Source of the DNA: Anaerococcus jeddahensis
GTDB lineage: Bacteria; Bacillota; Clostridia; Tissierellales; Peptoniphilaceae
DNA: 64,000 bases
Direction of reading: 5' to 3'
Assembly: GCF_001182725.1 (NCBI RefSeq)
Contig: NZ_CWHU01000005.1
Location: 930,001-994,000 of the forward strand
The position numbers and the translations under genes were made by a program. This document shows, piece after piece, positions 20,035 through 28,470 of the stretch. The notes below the pieces were generated by a model that made no database searches, was not told the DNA's origin, and saw only the letters and a program-made list of their open reading frames with translations. Each line of letters begins with the position of its first letter. The stretch's first letter is position 1.

Positions 20035-20646
20035 TTATTCTTGGATATTTTTTGAAACAAATGGATTGTTTTTTATAAAAAATCTATAGGGAAAGTCTCT
20101 TGCCTCTTTTACATAATCAATCCCAACTCTTCTGTCGGTTGATATTTCAAAATTATAATTTGAATCTTCAATATAAAGATTTTTACCAAAAATATTTCCC
20201 CTGTTAAAGGACTTGTCAATTTGTAAAGCCTTGGTCAGTTTTGCTGGTCCATTTGTTAGGTTGTTTTTTTGATAAGTTGACAAATTTTTGTAAGGTTTAT
20301 TAAATCTATTAATACTAAACATATCTAAATCTGTAATCGGCTCAACCGCTCTTATCAAAACTCCCTCAGGAATATTTTCCCCAACACTAGAAATATTTAA
20401 TAAAAAATGAATCCCATATGTTTGATAAACATACAAAGTCCCACAATCCATATATAAAATTTTGTTTCTTTCAGTTTTATTGTTATTAAAGGTATGGCAT
20501 GCCCTATCACTGATTCCAAGATATGCCTCTGTTTCAACAATTTTTGCCTTCATTACTCCCTTATCGATTTTTCTAACTATAATTTTTCCAAGTAAATCTT
20601 TGGCAAGACTTATAGTATCTTTTTTAAAAAATTCTTTTTCTAACAT
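20035..20646 (-). CDS. 3-methyladenine DNA glycosylase (Mpg/AAG family)
   Basis: Base-excision repair enzyme that removes alkylated purines. The 203-residue protein matches the family length and shows AKIVETEAYLGISDRACHT (the catalytic Glu region), MDCGTLYVYQTYGIHFLLN, GVLIRAVEPI and NGPAKLTKAL. The start at 20646 is chosen because GAAAGGAGTG precedes it at good spacing and the family motif LLGK follows at the expected distance; an upstream extension to 20727 would add residues that do not resemble the family. It stands alone between the lysA remnant and the HAD phosphatase gene. Confidence 0.9.
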   Translation of the reverse strand: MLEKEFFKKDTISLAKDLLGKIIVRKIDKGVMKAKIVETEAYLGISDRACHTFNNNKTERNKILYMDCGTLYVYQTYGIHFLLNISSVGENIPEGVLIRAVEPITDLDMFSINRFNKPYKNLSTYQKNNLTNGPAKLTKALQIDKSFNRGNIFGKNLYIEDSNYNFEISTDRRVGIDYVKEARDFPYRFFIKNNPFVSKNIQE

Positions 20647-20705
20647 TGACACTCCTTTCAATATTTCAGTAATTCCAATAGTAGGAGAAGAGCTAAGAAA
20701 TATCA

Positions 20706-20756
20706 TAAAAAAATAAGGCTGTTGCAAAAATATAAATTAATCACTTTGCAACAGTC
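20706..20756 (-). terminator. Intrinsic terminator after HAD phosphatase
   Basis: Minus strand GGACTGTTGCAAA ... TTTGCAACAGCC followed by a T-rich run. It lies directly after the HAD gene. Confidence 0.8.
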
Positions 20757-20764
20757 CAAGATTC

Positions 20765-21394
20765 TTACTTTAATTTTTCTATAATATTTATAATTTCATA
20801 AGGAGAATTTGCTATAAAACTAGCTTTTTCAAATTCTTCTTTGTTTCCATAACCATAAGTTACAGCTATAGTTTTTATCTCAAGATTATTTGCCGCTTCA
20901 ATGTCATAAGACCTATCACCTATCATTATAGACTCTGAGGCTTTTAAATTATTTTCTTTTAAAAGATGGTCAATAACTTTTTTCTTGGTATTTTTATTAT
21001 TTTCTGATCCAGAAACATAGGAAAAATAATCCAAAATCCCAAAATAATCAAGAATTTTTTTAGAAGATTCTTCACCCTTGCTTGTGGCAAGATAAATTTT
21101 ATAGCTTCCTGAATTTAAATTTTCTATTAAATCCTTAATTCCATCATAAATTTCAGTTTCATAAAGTCCTTTTTTAAAATAATAGTCCCTATAAAAATCT
21201 ACTCCTTGATCTGCCAAGTCCTCTCCCAACTCCTTTACAAAAGAATCCCTCAAAGGCGGTCCAATATATTTATACAAATCATCCCTAGAATAAGATTTTT
21301 CCATTTTATCCAAGGCATATTCAAAAGCATTTAAAATTCCAGGAGCAGATTTTGAAATAGTTCCATCAAGGTCAAATATTATATTTTTTATCAT
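20765..21394 (-). CDS. HAD-superfamily phosphatase, phosphoglycolate phosphatase-like
   Basis: Cytosolic HAD hydrolase. The 209-residue protein has motif I FDLDGTISKS (nucleophile Asp and acid Asp), a helical cap of the Gph/PpaX type at about residues 15-80, motif II YLATSKG, and motifs III/IV in KKVIDHLLKE and MIGDRSYDIEAA. Likely substrates are phosphoglycolate or another small phosphomonoester; the exact one is not readable. The gene is followed by a strong terminator and preceded by a palindromic repeat element. Confidence 0.88.
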   Translation of the reverse strand: MIKNIIFDLDGTISKSAPGILNAFEYALDKMEKSYSRDDLYKYIGPPLRDSFVKELGEDLADQGVDFYRDYYFKKGLYETEIYDGIKDLIENLNSGSYKIYLATSKGEESSKKILDYFGILDYFSYVSGSENNKNTKKKVIDHLLKENNLKASESIMIGDRSYDIEAANNLEIKTIAVTYGYGNKEEFEKASFIANSPYEIINIIEKLK

Positions 21395-21451
21395 AAGTTA
21401 TCCTTTCTATTTATTATTATCGTACGATTTTTTTAAAACTTTGCACAAAAA

Positions 21452-21651
21452 AAGAAGCAGTTTTCTGCTTCTCAGAGCGTAGACAATGTTAGCTTAATAA
21501 TTCAAAAATAAATTACGCTAAAACCCATCTCGACTAAGTGAGTGAAATGAACGCATGGAGAGATCTCATGAGATTTCTCCGCTCGTTTCACTCGGTCGAA
21601 ATGGGAAATTTCTTAGTTTGTCAACAATCTGAGAAGCAGTTTTCTGCTTCT
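21452..21651. repeat. Palindromic intergenic element with nested inverted repeats
   Basis: A 200-bp noncoding block. Its ends carry the same hairpin sequence GAAGCAGTTTTCTGCTTCT (21454-21472 and 21632-21650), and inside these TCAGA..GACAA and TTGTC..TCTGA form further inverted ends. The core (21524-21605) is an imperfect palindrome from CCCATCTCGAC to GTCGAAATGGG centred on GGAGAGATCTCATGAGATTTCTCC-like arms. The outer hairpins have T-runs on the minus strand and could terminate transcription coming from the metG remnant. Related palindromes ending in TCGAAATGG are scattered in many Firmicutes genomes (from memory), so it may be a small nonautonomous repeat. Confidence 0.65.
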
Positions 21652-21657
21652 TATATT

Positions 21658-22149
21658 TTAATAAATTTTTGCCCCTGCTGGGATATTATTTTTTAATATT
21701 ATTAGATTTAATTGCTCTTCGCCGTCTTTTTCATGGATTGCTGATAAAATCATTCCGCAAGAATCTATTCCCATCATCTTTCTTGGTGGAAGATTTGTAA
21801 TAGCAAGAAGTGTTTTTCCTACTAATTCTTCAGCACTATAATAAGCTCTTATTCCTGATAAAATTGTCCTATTTTTTCCACTTCCATCATCTAAGGTGAA
21901 TTCTAATAATTTTTTAGATTTTGGAACCTCTTTGCAGTCCAAAACTTTGACAGCTCTGAAATCTGATTTTGAAAATGTTTCAAAATCCATTTGATCTTCA
22001 AATAAATCTTCTACAACAACATTTGTAAAATCATAATCTTCTGCTGCTTCTTAAATAGGTGCTGCTTTAATTTCGCTTGCTTTTTTCTCTTCTCCTACTG
22101 GTTTCATTGTTGGGAAAATCCCCTTTACTTTAGATAATTGTCTAAATCT
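21658..22149 (-). pseudogene. metG: Methionyl-tRNA synthetase, C-terminal remnant
   Basis: Only the C-terminal part of MetRS is present: a linker (FRQLSKVKGIFPTMKP, then Lys/Glu-rich sequence) and the tRNA-binding/dimerisation OB fold (SKSDFRAVKVLDCKEV, LSGIRAYYSAEELVGK, NLPPRKMMG). An in-frame TAA interrupts the linker at about 22054, and homology ends at a stop near 22150, where the integrative element begins. The isolated 110-residue OB domain starting at the ATG at 21990 could still be translated, like the free Trbp111 protein. The catalytic part must be elsewhere, perhaps at the far end of the element. Confidence 0.82.
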
Positions 22150-22180
22150 CTATAAAAGTCTATTTTATGGTACTTCTCCA

Positions 22181-22260
22181 TTTACGACAATTTGCTAACT
22201 CTCTATAAGTGCCTATAGATTTCTAGCAAATTGTCGTAAATTTGTCGTAAGCTGTCGTAA
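22181..22260. repeat. Inverted and direct repeats at element tip (integrase arm sites)
   Basis: A perfect 17-bp inverted repeat, TTTACGACAATTTGCTA (22181-22197) and its complement (22224-22240), is followed by three direct copies of TTGTCGTAA or CTGTCGTAA at 22231, 22242 and 22252. Spacing is 10-11 bases, one helical turn, as in the arm-type sites bound by the N-terminal domain of Tn916-family integrases. It sits just downstream of int, the position of such sites in Tn916. The inverted repeat could also act as a terminator. Confidence 0.65.
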
Positions 22261-22263
22261 ATT

Positions 22264-23499
22264 CTAAAATATAAATTTCATTGCTTTTTCAAATTCTCCC
22301 ATCTGTTCTATCTTAAAGTCCTCTGTAGCATCTACATATATATCCATTGTTGTACTAATATCAGAATGACCTAGAATAGACTGCATTGCTTTTGTATTTA
22401 TATTTTGTTCATTAAGCCTTGTAGTAAAGGTGTGTCTGAAAATGTGATTGCTTAAATGTGGAACTAATAGAATATCATTAGAGCTCGATTTATTTTTATC
22501 CATTATACTTAAATTGCAATCTCTAACAATTCTTCTTAAAGCTTTATTAAGTGTTCCATTATTGTGAACCTTTCCGAATCTGTTTAAAAATACAAAGTCT
22601 TTAAATCCATCGATTGAATCACAACATTCGATTCCAAAAGTCTTTTGTAACTCTCTTTCCATAAGAAAAGCATCTTTTACTTTTTGAACCATAGGAATAC
22701 TTCGCTTACCTGATGCTGTCTTCGGTGTATTAATAGCATATCTATTGTTTAATCCTTTACCTTTACTATAATATACCAAAGTCCTATTTACATTTATAAG
22801 ACCATTATCAAAATCTAGATCGTCCCATTGCAATCCTGTAACTTCTCCAACTCTCATTCCCGTCCAAAGCATAACAATGAATATTGGATACCATTTTTTA
22901 TATTCATCACTATTAGATAAATATTCTTCAAATAGCACCTGTTCTTCTATTGTCATGGCTTTTTTCTTCGGAGATTCATTTCGATAAGCTACTTTCAATT
23001 CCTTCAAAGCATTGTCAGATGGATTAAACCTTATATATTCGTCATCCACTGCTAATTCTAAAACCTGATGTAAGACAGTATGAACACAATCTATGGTAGA
23101 AACCATCAATCCCTGATCTTCCTTTAATCTGTTATAAAAACTTCTAACATCAGATCTTTTAATATCAGATAGTTTAATACGACCAAAAGTCGGTTCGACA
23201 AATTGTTGATACATATAGATGTAATTTTTAAAGGTATTATCTTTTAAACCTCTTTTTACCTTTGTCCATAGCTTAAAAGTATCATTTACAGATAAGCTAC
23301 TTCCTTCGTTGTTGATTCCATCTATAGTATTGCGTAAAATATCTAATTCCTTTTCTCTTAATTCTTTTAGAGTTTTCGCATAGATAGATTTTCTACGACC
23401 TATTTTGTCTTGCCACTTAAATTCATAAGTGCCATTTGATCTTTGATATTCACCGTCTTTTAAAACAACCCCTTTACTATCTTTGCGTCTTTTTACCAT
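22264..23499 (-). CDS. Tyrosine recombinase (Tn916-family integrase) of outer element
   Basis: Site-specific integrase that would excise and insert the outer element. The 411-residue protein has an N-terminal arm-binding domain, a SAM-like core-binding domain (about residues 60-160) and the catalytic domain with the Arg in WTGMRVGEVTGL, the H-x-x-R in HIFRHTFTTRL, and the final His and nucleophile Tyr in LGHSDISTTMDIYV. It begins behind an AAAAGGAG box. It is similar in layout to the Tn916 Int at 35190 but clearly a different protein. The adjacent excisionase completes the recombination module. Confidence 0.93.
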   Translation of the reverse strand: MVKRRKDSKGVVLKDGEYQRSNGTYEFKWQDKIGRRKSIYAKTLKELREKELDILRNTIDGINNEGSSLSVNDTFKLWTKVKRGLKDNTFKNYIYMYQQFVEPTFGRIKLSDIKRSDVRSFYNRLKEDQGLMVSTIDCVHTVLHQVLELAVDDEYIRFNPSDNALKELKVAYRNESPKKKAMTIEEQVLFEEYLSNSDEYKKWYPIFIVMLWTGMRVGEVTGLQWDDLDFDNGLINVNRTLVYYSKGKGLNNRYAINTPKTASGKRSIPMVQKVKDAFLMERELQKTFGIECCDSIDGFKDFVFLNRFGKVHNNGTLNKALRRIVRDCNLSIMDKNKSSSNDILLVPHLSNHIFRHTFTTRLNEQNINTKAMQSILGHSDISTTMDIYVDATEDFKIEQMGEFEKAMKFIF

Positions 23500-23576
23500 A
23501 AAAATTCTCCTTTTTTGATAAAAGACACGCTATAATTATTATACCGCATTAAGCGTGTTTTATATATAGTTTTAGA

Positions 23577-23786
23577 TTAAATAGAGAACTGTCTATTTAA
23601 ATATTCTTCCATTAACTTTTTCTTAATAAGACGCTTACTACCATTAAATAATACAAAATCGCAATCATTTTCATCCGTTAATTGTCTAACTTTATCTTGA
23701 CCAATATTAAAATATTCAGATGCTTCTTTTAATGTTAGAAATGCTTTTTCACAAACACGAACTCCTTTTATATTTTCATTAATCAT
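23577..23786 (-). CDS. Excisionase-like DNA-binding protein
   Basis: Small (69 residues) winged-helix protein of the Tn916 Xis type: EKAFLTLKEASEYFNIGQ forms the helix-turn-helix, followed by a short wing and FNGSKRLIKK. Xis proteins bend DNA at the element ends and direct the integrase toward excision. The start at 23786 has a GGAGG box at ideal spacing; an upstream start at 23843 would add residues without family resemblance. It precedes int on the same strand with a 77-base gap. Confidence 0.88.
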   Translation of the reverse strand: MINENIKGVRVCEKAFLTLKEASEYFNIGQDKVRQLTDENDCDFVLFNGSKRLIKKKLMEEYLNRQFSI

Positions 23787-24212
23787 AAATCCTCCAAATA
23801 GTATTTTAAAAATATTAATTTTAAAGTTTTTTGACATTGACAAGTGCTTTGGATTAGCAACATAGGAATCTCACCTCCGCCTCTGTTCAGGATGAGCCGG
23901 CTTCAACCTTAGAAGTATCATTATCCTCATTTTCTTCATAGCAAATAGGGTATCCCTCCCTATATTCAAACTCTTACTTATCGCTCCCTTTCTTCTTCCC
24001 TTGCTTTTAGCTTAGCAGTACTTGTTTTGCCGAATTATTCAGCAGAAAGATCTTGGCGGATAGGTTATTACGCTCCAAAAATGATTAACGTCTTGTCTTG
24101 GTCTATTCAGTTGTTAAGGTTCAAGTATTGTTTAAATTTCTTTTAAAATAGAAAGAGGACAAAACTCCCCTCACTTTATAAAGGAAAATTTGCCCTCTTT
24201 GGTAACCAGAAT
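23787..24212. other. Noncoding regulatory region upstream of xis
   Basis: No convincing gene in 426 bases. The part next to the sigma-like gene contains a hairpin (24152-24200). The rest resembles, in position and general style, the noncoding stretch between orf8 and xis in Tn916 (36693-37148 here), including a TTCAGTT-TT-AAGGTTCAAG-like segment. It probably holds the xis/int promoter and transcript-processing or attenuation signals. Confidence 0.5.
24152..24200 (-). terminator. Hairpin after the sigma-like gene
   Basis: Minus-strand AAAGAGGGCAAA ... TTTTGTCCTCTTT, then a T-rich stretch. It could end the transcript of the sigma-like regulator. Confidence 0.6.
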
Positions 24213-24623
24213 TTATATTTCTTCTATAAATTTCTTTAGTTTTTCTAAAATCTTATCTCGCCTTTTTATTAAAGCAGGATGTGATATATTTTGAGTCTTC
24301 GCTACTGCACGAAGTGTTTCATCATTGAAATATAATTTTTCAATAATTTCTAGTTCATCCTTATTTAACTTTGACATAGCATTTTTTAATGCTTCAATCA
24401 TCATTTGTGTAGCTACAACTTTTTCTACATCAACATTTTTATCTTCTAGATTATCTTCAAAATTCCCATCATGATTTAGGGACGAAAAAAAGAGCAAGTG
24501 GTTTTTCTTGTCCACCTGCTCTAAATACTTTTCGTGTTCTTTTTCTCGCCAGTAGACTTTATAAATATCTTCACTGACTTTTACCTTTTGCCCTCTGACA
24601 TAAAGGTAATACTCTTTTGCCAT
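24213..24623 (-). CDS. Sigma-70-like / helix-turn-helix regulator of the element
   Basis: A 136-residue protein of the short sigma-factor-like type common near xis in Tn916/Tn1549 elements. The N-terminus has YLYVRGQKVKVSEDIYKVYW, a block shared by these proteins, and the C-terminus has a region-4-like helix-turn-helix (NKDELEIIEKLYFNDETL, then AVAKTQNISHPALIKRRD). The start at 24623 follows GGAGGAAA; the longer in-frame extension runs through the terminator of the ABC operon and is not credible. It probably controls excision or transfer genes. Confidence 0.78.
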   Translation of the reverse strand: MAKEYYLYVRGQKVKVSEDIYKVYWREKEHEKYLEQVDKKNHLLFFSSLNHDGNFEDNLEDKNVDVEKVVATQMMIEALKNAMSKLNKDELEIIEKLYFNDETLRAVAKTQNISHPALIKRRDKILEKLKKFIEEI

Positions 24624-24663
24624 AAAGTTTCCTCCATTTCTTTTTTTGTCTGCGTTTTTAGAC

Positions 24664-24704
24664 AAAAAAAGGAGGACTTCTGCACATAGGCATGAGAAGT
24701 CCTC
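24664..24704 (-). terminator. Intrinsic terminator of the siderophore-type ABC operon
   Basis: Arms GAGGACTTCT / AGAAGTCCTC with a T7 run on the minus strand. It lies about 145 bases after the last ABC gene and just before the sigma-like gene. Confidence 0.85.
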
Positions 24705-24847
24705 TGTAATGAAAGAATTTGATTGTTTTTTCAATATATAAATATAGATATAAAAATGGAATATATGATAAATTACAAATCCCAAAAACAATTCTTTGAT
24801 CCACATACTATTTCTAAAAATTGTAAAGCTATCATAACTCCTCCTAA

Positions 24848-26605
24848 TCATTTAATTGATTTAATGCACCATCCTTCTGCACTTTCTTTAATATCAATAA
24901 ATCTTTTGTAAGTACCATCCTGAGCAACTAATTCTCTATGAGTGCCTTGCTGAACCACTCTGCCACTATCAATAACTAATATTTGATCAGAGTCTTGTAT
25001 TGTTGCTAACCTATGAGCAATTACAATGACCGTTTTACCTTTCGTTAGAGAGCTTATTGCTTTTTGAATCAAATGCTCATTTTCAGGATCAATACTTGCT
25101 GTTGCTTCATCAAGAATTACAATAGGTGCGTCTTTTAGAATAGCTCTTGCTATTGAAATACGCTGTTTTTCACCTCCAGATAATGTTGCTCCCGCATCTC
25201 CTATAATAGTGTCATATCCATTAGGTAATTTTGAAATAAAGTCATGACAATGTGCTTTTTTTGATGCTTCTATAATTTCTTCATCATTTGCACTCGGATT
25301 ACCGAATAATATATTATTTTTTATACTATCATTAAATAAATATACTTTTTGAAATACCATTGATATGTTCTTTAATAAACTATCACAGGTTATATCTTTT
25401 ATATTATGACCTCCAATAGTGATTGACCCACTATTTACATCATAAAATCGTGCTATCAAATTACAAATAGTTGTCTTTCCACTACCAGATGGTCCTACAA
25501 TAGCAGTCGTACTACCTTCGTAAATGTCAAAAGATATATTATTTAATATCTGCTTTTTATCATACGAAAAACAAACATCAGAAAATTTTATATCATAATG
25601 ATTTAAATCAACCTCTTTACCATTCTCATCTATAATCTCCGCATTTTCTATCTTGGACAATTTATCTAATGTTTTATTCACAACTTCTATAACATGAATT
25701 GCGTTACTCAAAGGCTCTATTTGACTAAACATCACAAATGAAAACATATCCATCATTACCATTATGTCAAAATCCATTTTACCAACATATGTTAAATATG
25801 CACTTACTGCCACTATTCCAACAGATGTTGCTTTAAGAATAAATTGATGCAAGCAATTATATGGACAGTTTTCTACTTCAATTCTAATATTGAGATCCTT
25901 GTGATTTTTATATGCTGTTTCAATCCCGTTAATTGATACTCCTTCTTGTTTAAATGCTTTTATTGTTTGCATACCCCTTAAAAACTCAATTGTATTTTCC
26001 ACAATGTCATCTTGAGCTTTCTGATGCAAACTTGCATTTCTATCACTAATTTTAGCTGCAATATATAAGAATATCGCAGATAAAACTACTCCAATAAACG
26101 AAATAGCTCCTGCCAAGGGGCAATAAAATAGCAAAAACAAGATCATAACAAAAACTGTAATGTATCCATTAACAACAGTATTGATCATATTCATAGATAA
26201 CATTTCAATAAAGGAAAGATCTGTTGTAACCGCAGAAGAAATTTCTCCCATATTATTACTATTAAAGAACCCAAGGGAAACTCGCTTCAAAATATTTCCC
26301 AATCGAATACGCTGCTTTGCAGTAGCTTCACAGCCTACACTTTCTTGCGAACACGCCCTTAAATAAGAAAATACAAATCTACCACCTACCACAATAATCA
26401 TTAAAATCGTTATATATATTATTTGCTTGTAATCAATTTTTTGAATGCCATTATAATCATTCCAAATTAATTTCAATCCGTATGCAGCGAGAATTATCGG
26501 CATTGATGTGAAAATACTATTTATAAAAGCATACACAAACCCGATATAGATACGCTTTTTAAAATTTCCAGTCCAATTTATAAGCCTTTTTATCATTCTG
26601 AACAT
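24848..26605 (-). CDS. ABC half transporter, YbtQ/IrtB-like
   Basis: Fused membrane/ATPase half transporter (about 585 residues). The N-terminal half has about six helices. The ATPase has Walker A GPSGSGKTTICNL, signature LSGGEKQRISIARAIL and Walker B IVILDEATASIDPENE, all intact. Although exporter-like in fold, pairs of this kind next to AraC regulators (YbtP/YbtQ, IrtA/IrtB) import ferric siderophores, which I infer here. The ATG overlaps the upstream stop as TAATG and is preceded by GGAGGAG, so it is coupled to its partner and probably forms a heterodimer with it. A possible start 63 bases upstream lacks a ribosome site. Confidence 0.85.
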   Translation of the reverse strand: MFRMIKRLINWTGNFKKRIYIGFVYAFINSIFTSMPIILAAYGLKLIWNDYNGIQKIDYKQIIYITILMIIVVGGRFVFSYLRACSQESVGCEATAKQRIRLGNILKRVSLGFFNSNNMGEISSAVTTDLSFIEMLSMNMINTVVNGYITVFVMILFLLFYCPLAGAISFIGVVLSAIFLYIAAKISDRNASLHQKAQDDIVENTIEFLRGMQTIKAFKQEGVSINGIETAYKNHKDLNIRIEVENCPYNCLHQFILKATSVGIVAVSAYLTYVGKMDFDIMVMMDMFSFVMFSQIEPLSNAIHVIEVVNKTLDKLSKIENAEIIDENGKEVDLNHYDIKFSDVCFSYDKKQILNNISFDIYEGSTTAIVGPSGSGKTTICNLIARFYDVNSGSITIGGHNIKDITCDSLLKNISMVFQKVYLFNDSIKNNILFGNPSANDEEIIEASKKAHCHDFISKLPNGYDTIIGDAGATLSGGEKQRISIARAILKDAPIVILDEATASIDPENEHLIQKAISSLTKGKTVIVIAHRLATIQDSDQILVIDSGRVVQQGTHRELVAQDGTYKRFIDIKESAEGWCIKSIK

Positions 26606-28374
26606 TACAACTCCTCCTTCCCGTTTGAATTTGCAGACCAATTTTTTGCCCCAATATGTGCAAGCCACATATTTTTATAAAGATTATTAGTATCTAATAA
26701 TTCCTCATGCTTTCCAACCGCCTGAATTTCTCCACTATTTATTACAAAAATTCTGTCTGCATTTTTAATAGTAGAAAGCCTATGAGCTATTACCAACAAT
26801 AGCTTTCCTTTCGATAATGCCCCTAAAGATTGTTGTAACTTGCTTTCATTCTCAGGATCTGTAAATGCAGTAGCTTCATCCAATATAACAATCGGAGAAT
26901 TTTTTAAAATCATTCTTGCAATAGAAATCCTCTGTTTTTCTCCACCAGATAATTTATTTCCTGCATTTCCTACAATTGTGTCATATCCGTCTTCCAATGT
27001 TTGAATAAATTCATCGCAGCAAGCTAATTTTGCTGCTTGGAAAACTTCATCATCTGTTGCTTCCGGATTCCCTAATCTAATATTTTCTTTAACAGAACAG
27101 TTAAATAGATATGTGTCTTGTGTAACAAAGCTGATTAATTCATTTAACTTTGAAATAGGTATATCTTTAATATCCTTTCCACCAATATAAATATTTCCTT
27201 CTGTGGTATCCCAAAATCTTGCTATTAATCTCGCTATTGTCGTTTTTCCACTACCAGATGGTCCAACTAAAGCTATGAATTGTTTGTTTTCAAAGATACA
27301 ATTTATTTTAGATAACACTTTGTTCGCCATATTTCCATCATATGAGAAAGAAACATTTTGAAGTTTAATATTATAGTCTGTTATTTCAGTATCTTGTTTT
27401 GAATTACTCAATACTGGTATTTGAAGTAATTTATCTACATCATGTAAAGCATATTCTATTGCTTTTGCTTCATTTATATAATTAGTAAAATTCATCATAG
27501 GTCCCACTACTCCCAATGATAAAATTAAAGAAATAACTAAATTCTGTGGGGAGATTTCTCCATTCAAATAGAGTATCAATCCTACTGGTAACACACCCAA
27601 AAATGTAGATGGAAGTACTGCGTTACCAAAATTCATATATTTCCAAACACCCTTATACCACGCCAGTGTTGAGTCTCTGAAGGTTTCTATAGCTTCTACA
27701 AATCGTTTATATGAATTGGTTGATTGATTAAAAGCCTTAATTACTTCAATACCTTCTACGTATTCAACAATTACTCCATTAACATAATTGCTTGTTTCCA
27801 TGTATTTTGCATATTCCTCATTAAAATTTCTCATCATAAGCATATACGCTGTTCCTGCAATTGGGACTGTAATTAACATGGAAATCGCCATTCTCCAATC
27901 TATAAACACCAAATAAGCAAACACACTTATAGAAAGAGTTATATTTGATATACATTCAGGAATCACATGGGCTAATGGCAACTCAATTGTTTCTACTCTA
28001 TCAACTATTACACTTTTTAGTTTTCCGACAGATTCCCCTAATACATATCCTAAAGGAGCATCAATTAACTTTTTAGCCAAACTCAGCCTTATGTTTTCAA
28101 GTATTTTATATGCAGAAAAATGAGACAATGTTGTTGAAATACCATGAAATAAATATCTAACTCCATATCCCAAAACAGCTATAATACAGTAATATAAAAT
28201 TTGATTTAAGATTATATTTTTATTTACAAACAAAGTAATAATCTTGTATATACACCAATATGGCACTATTCCAGCGAATACTCCTATAATGGCAAAAATT
28301 ACCGATAAAATTATTCTCCATTTGCATTGCGATGCAAACGAAAAAGCTATTGAAATCCAACTTTTTTGTTTCAT
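26605..28374 (-). CDS. ABC half transporter, YbtP/IrtA-like
   Basis: Partner half transporter of 589 residues with an N-terminal six-helix domain and a complete ATPase (GPSGSGKTTIARL, LSGGEKQRISIARMIL, IVILDEATAFTDPENE). Together with the next gene it should form a heterodimeric membrane pump. The AraC gene directly upstream and the ECF module in the same operon suggest uptake of a metal chelate or its parts. The gene begins behind AGGAGG and is preceded by a hairpin that may tune its expression relative to the regulator. Export of a toxic compound is the alternative reading. Confidence 0.85.
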   Translation of the reverse strand: MKQKSWISIAFSFASQCKWRIILSVIFAIIGVFAGIVPYWCIYKIITLFVNKNIILNQILYYCIIAVLGYGVRYLFHGISTTLSHFSAYKILENIRLSLAKKLIDAPLGYVLGESVGKLKSVIVDRVETIELPLAHVIPECISNITLSISVFAYLVFIDWRMAISMLITVPIAGTAYMLMMRNFNEEYAKYMETSNYVNGVIVEYVEGIEVIKAFNQSTNSYKRFVEAIETFRDSTLAWYKGVWKYMNFGNAVLPSTFLGVLPVGLILYLNGEISPQNLVISLILSLGVVGPMMNFTNYINEAKAIEYALHDVDKLLQIPVLSNSKQDTEITDYNIKLQNVSFSYDGNMANKVLSKINCIFENKQFIALVGPSGSGKTTIARLIARFWDTTEGNIYIGGKDIKDIPISKLNELISFVTQDTYLFNCSVKENIRLGNPEATDDEVFQAAKLACCDEFIQTLEDGYDTIVGNAGNKLSGGEKQRISIARMILKNSPIVILDEATAFTDPENESKLQQSLGALSKGKLLLVIAHRLSTIKNADRIFVINSGEIQAVGKHEELLDTNNLYKNMWLAHIGAKNWSANSNGKEEL

Positions 28375-28390
28375 AGTTTTTAACCTCCTA

Positions 28391-28426
28391 AAAAAATAGA
28401 ACTGTCAATTCTATTGACAATTCTAT
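28391..28426 (-). terminator. Attenuator-like hairpin before YbtP-like gene
   Basis: Arms TAGAACTGTCAA / TTGACAATTCTA (one mismatch, 28398-28426) with a 5-base loop, followed on the minus strand by T7 and then the AGGAGG of the ABC gene. It has the form of an intrinsic terminator inside the operon. Confidence 0.6.
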
Positions 28427-28470
28427 TTTAAAAAATATTCTATTTTATTTCTCCTCTAAACAGTGCGTAC

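Noticed and set aside
24624..24851. Upstream extension of the sigma-like gene to 24851
   Set aside because: It would cross the operon terminator and adds a hydrophobic, unrelated sequence; the GGAGGAAA site marks 24623 as the start.
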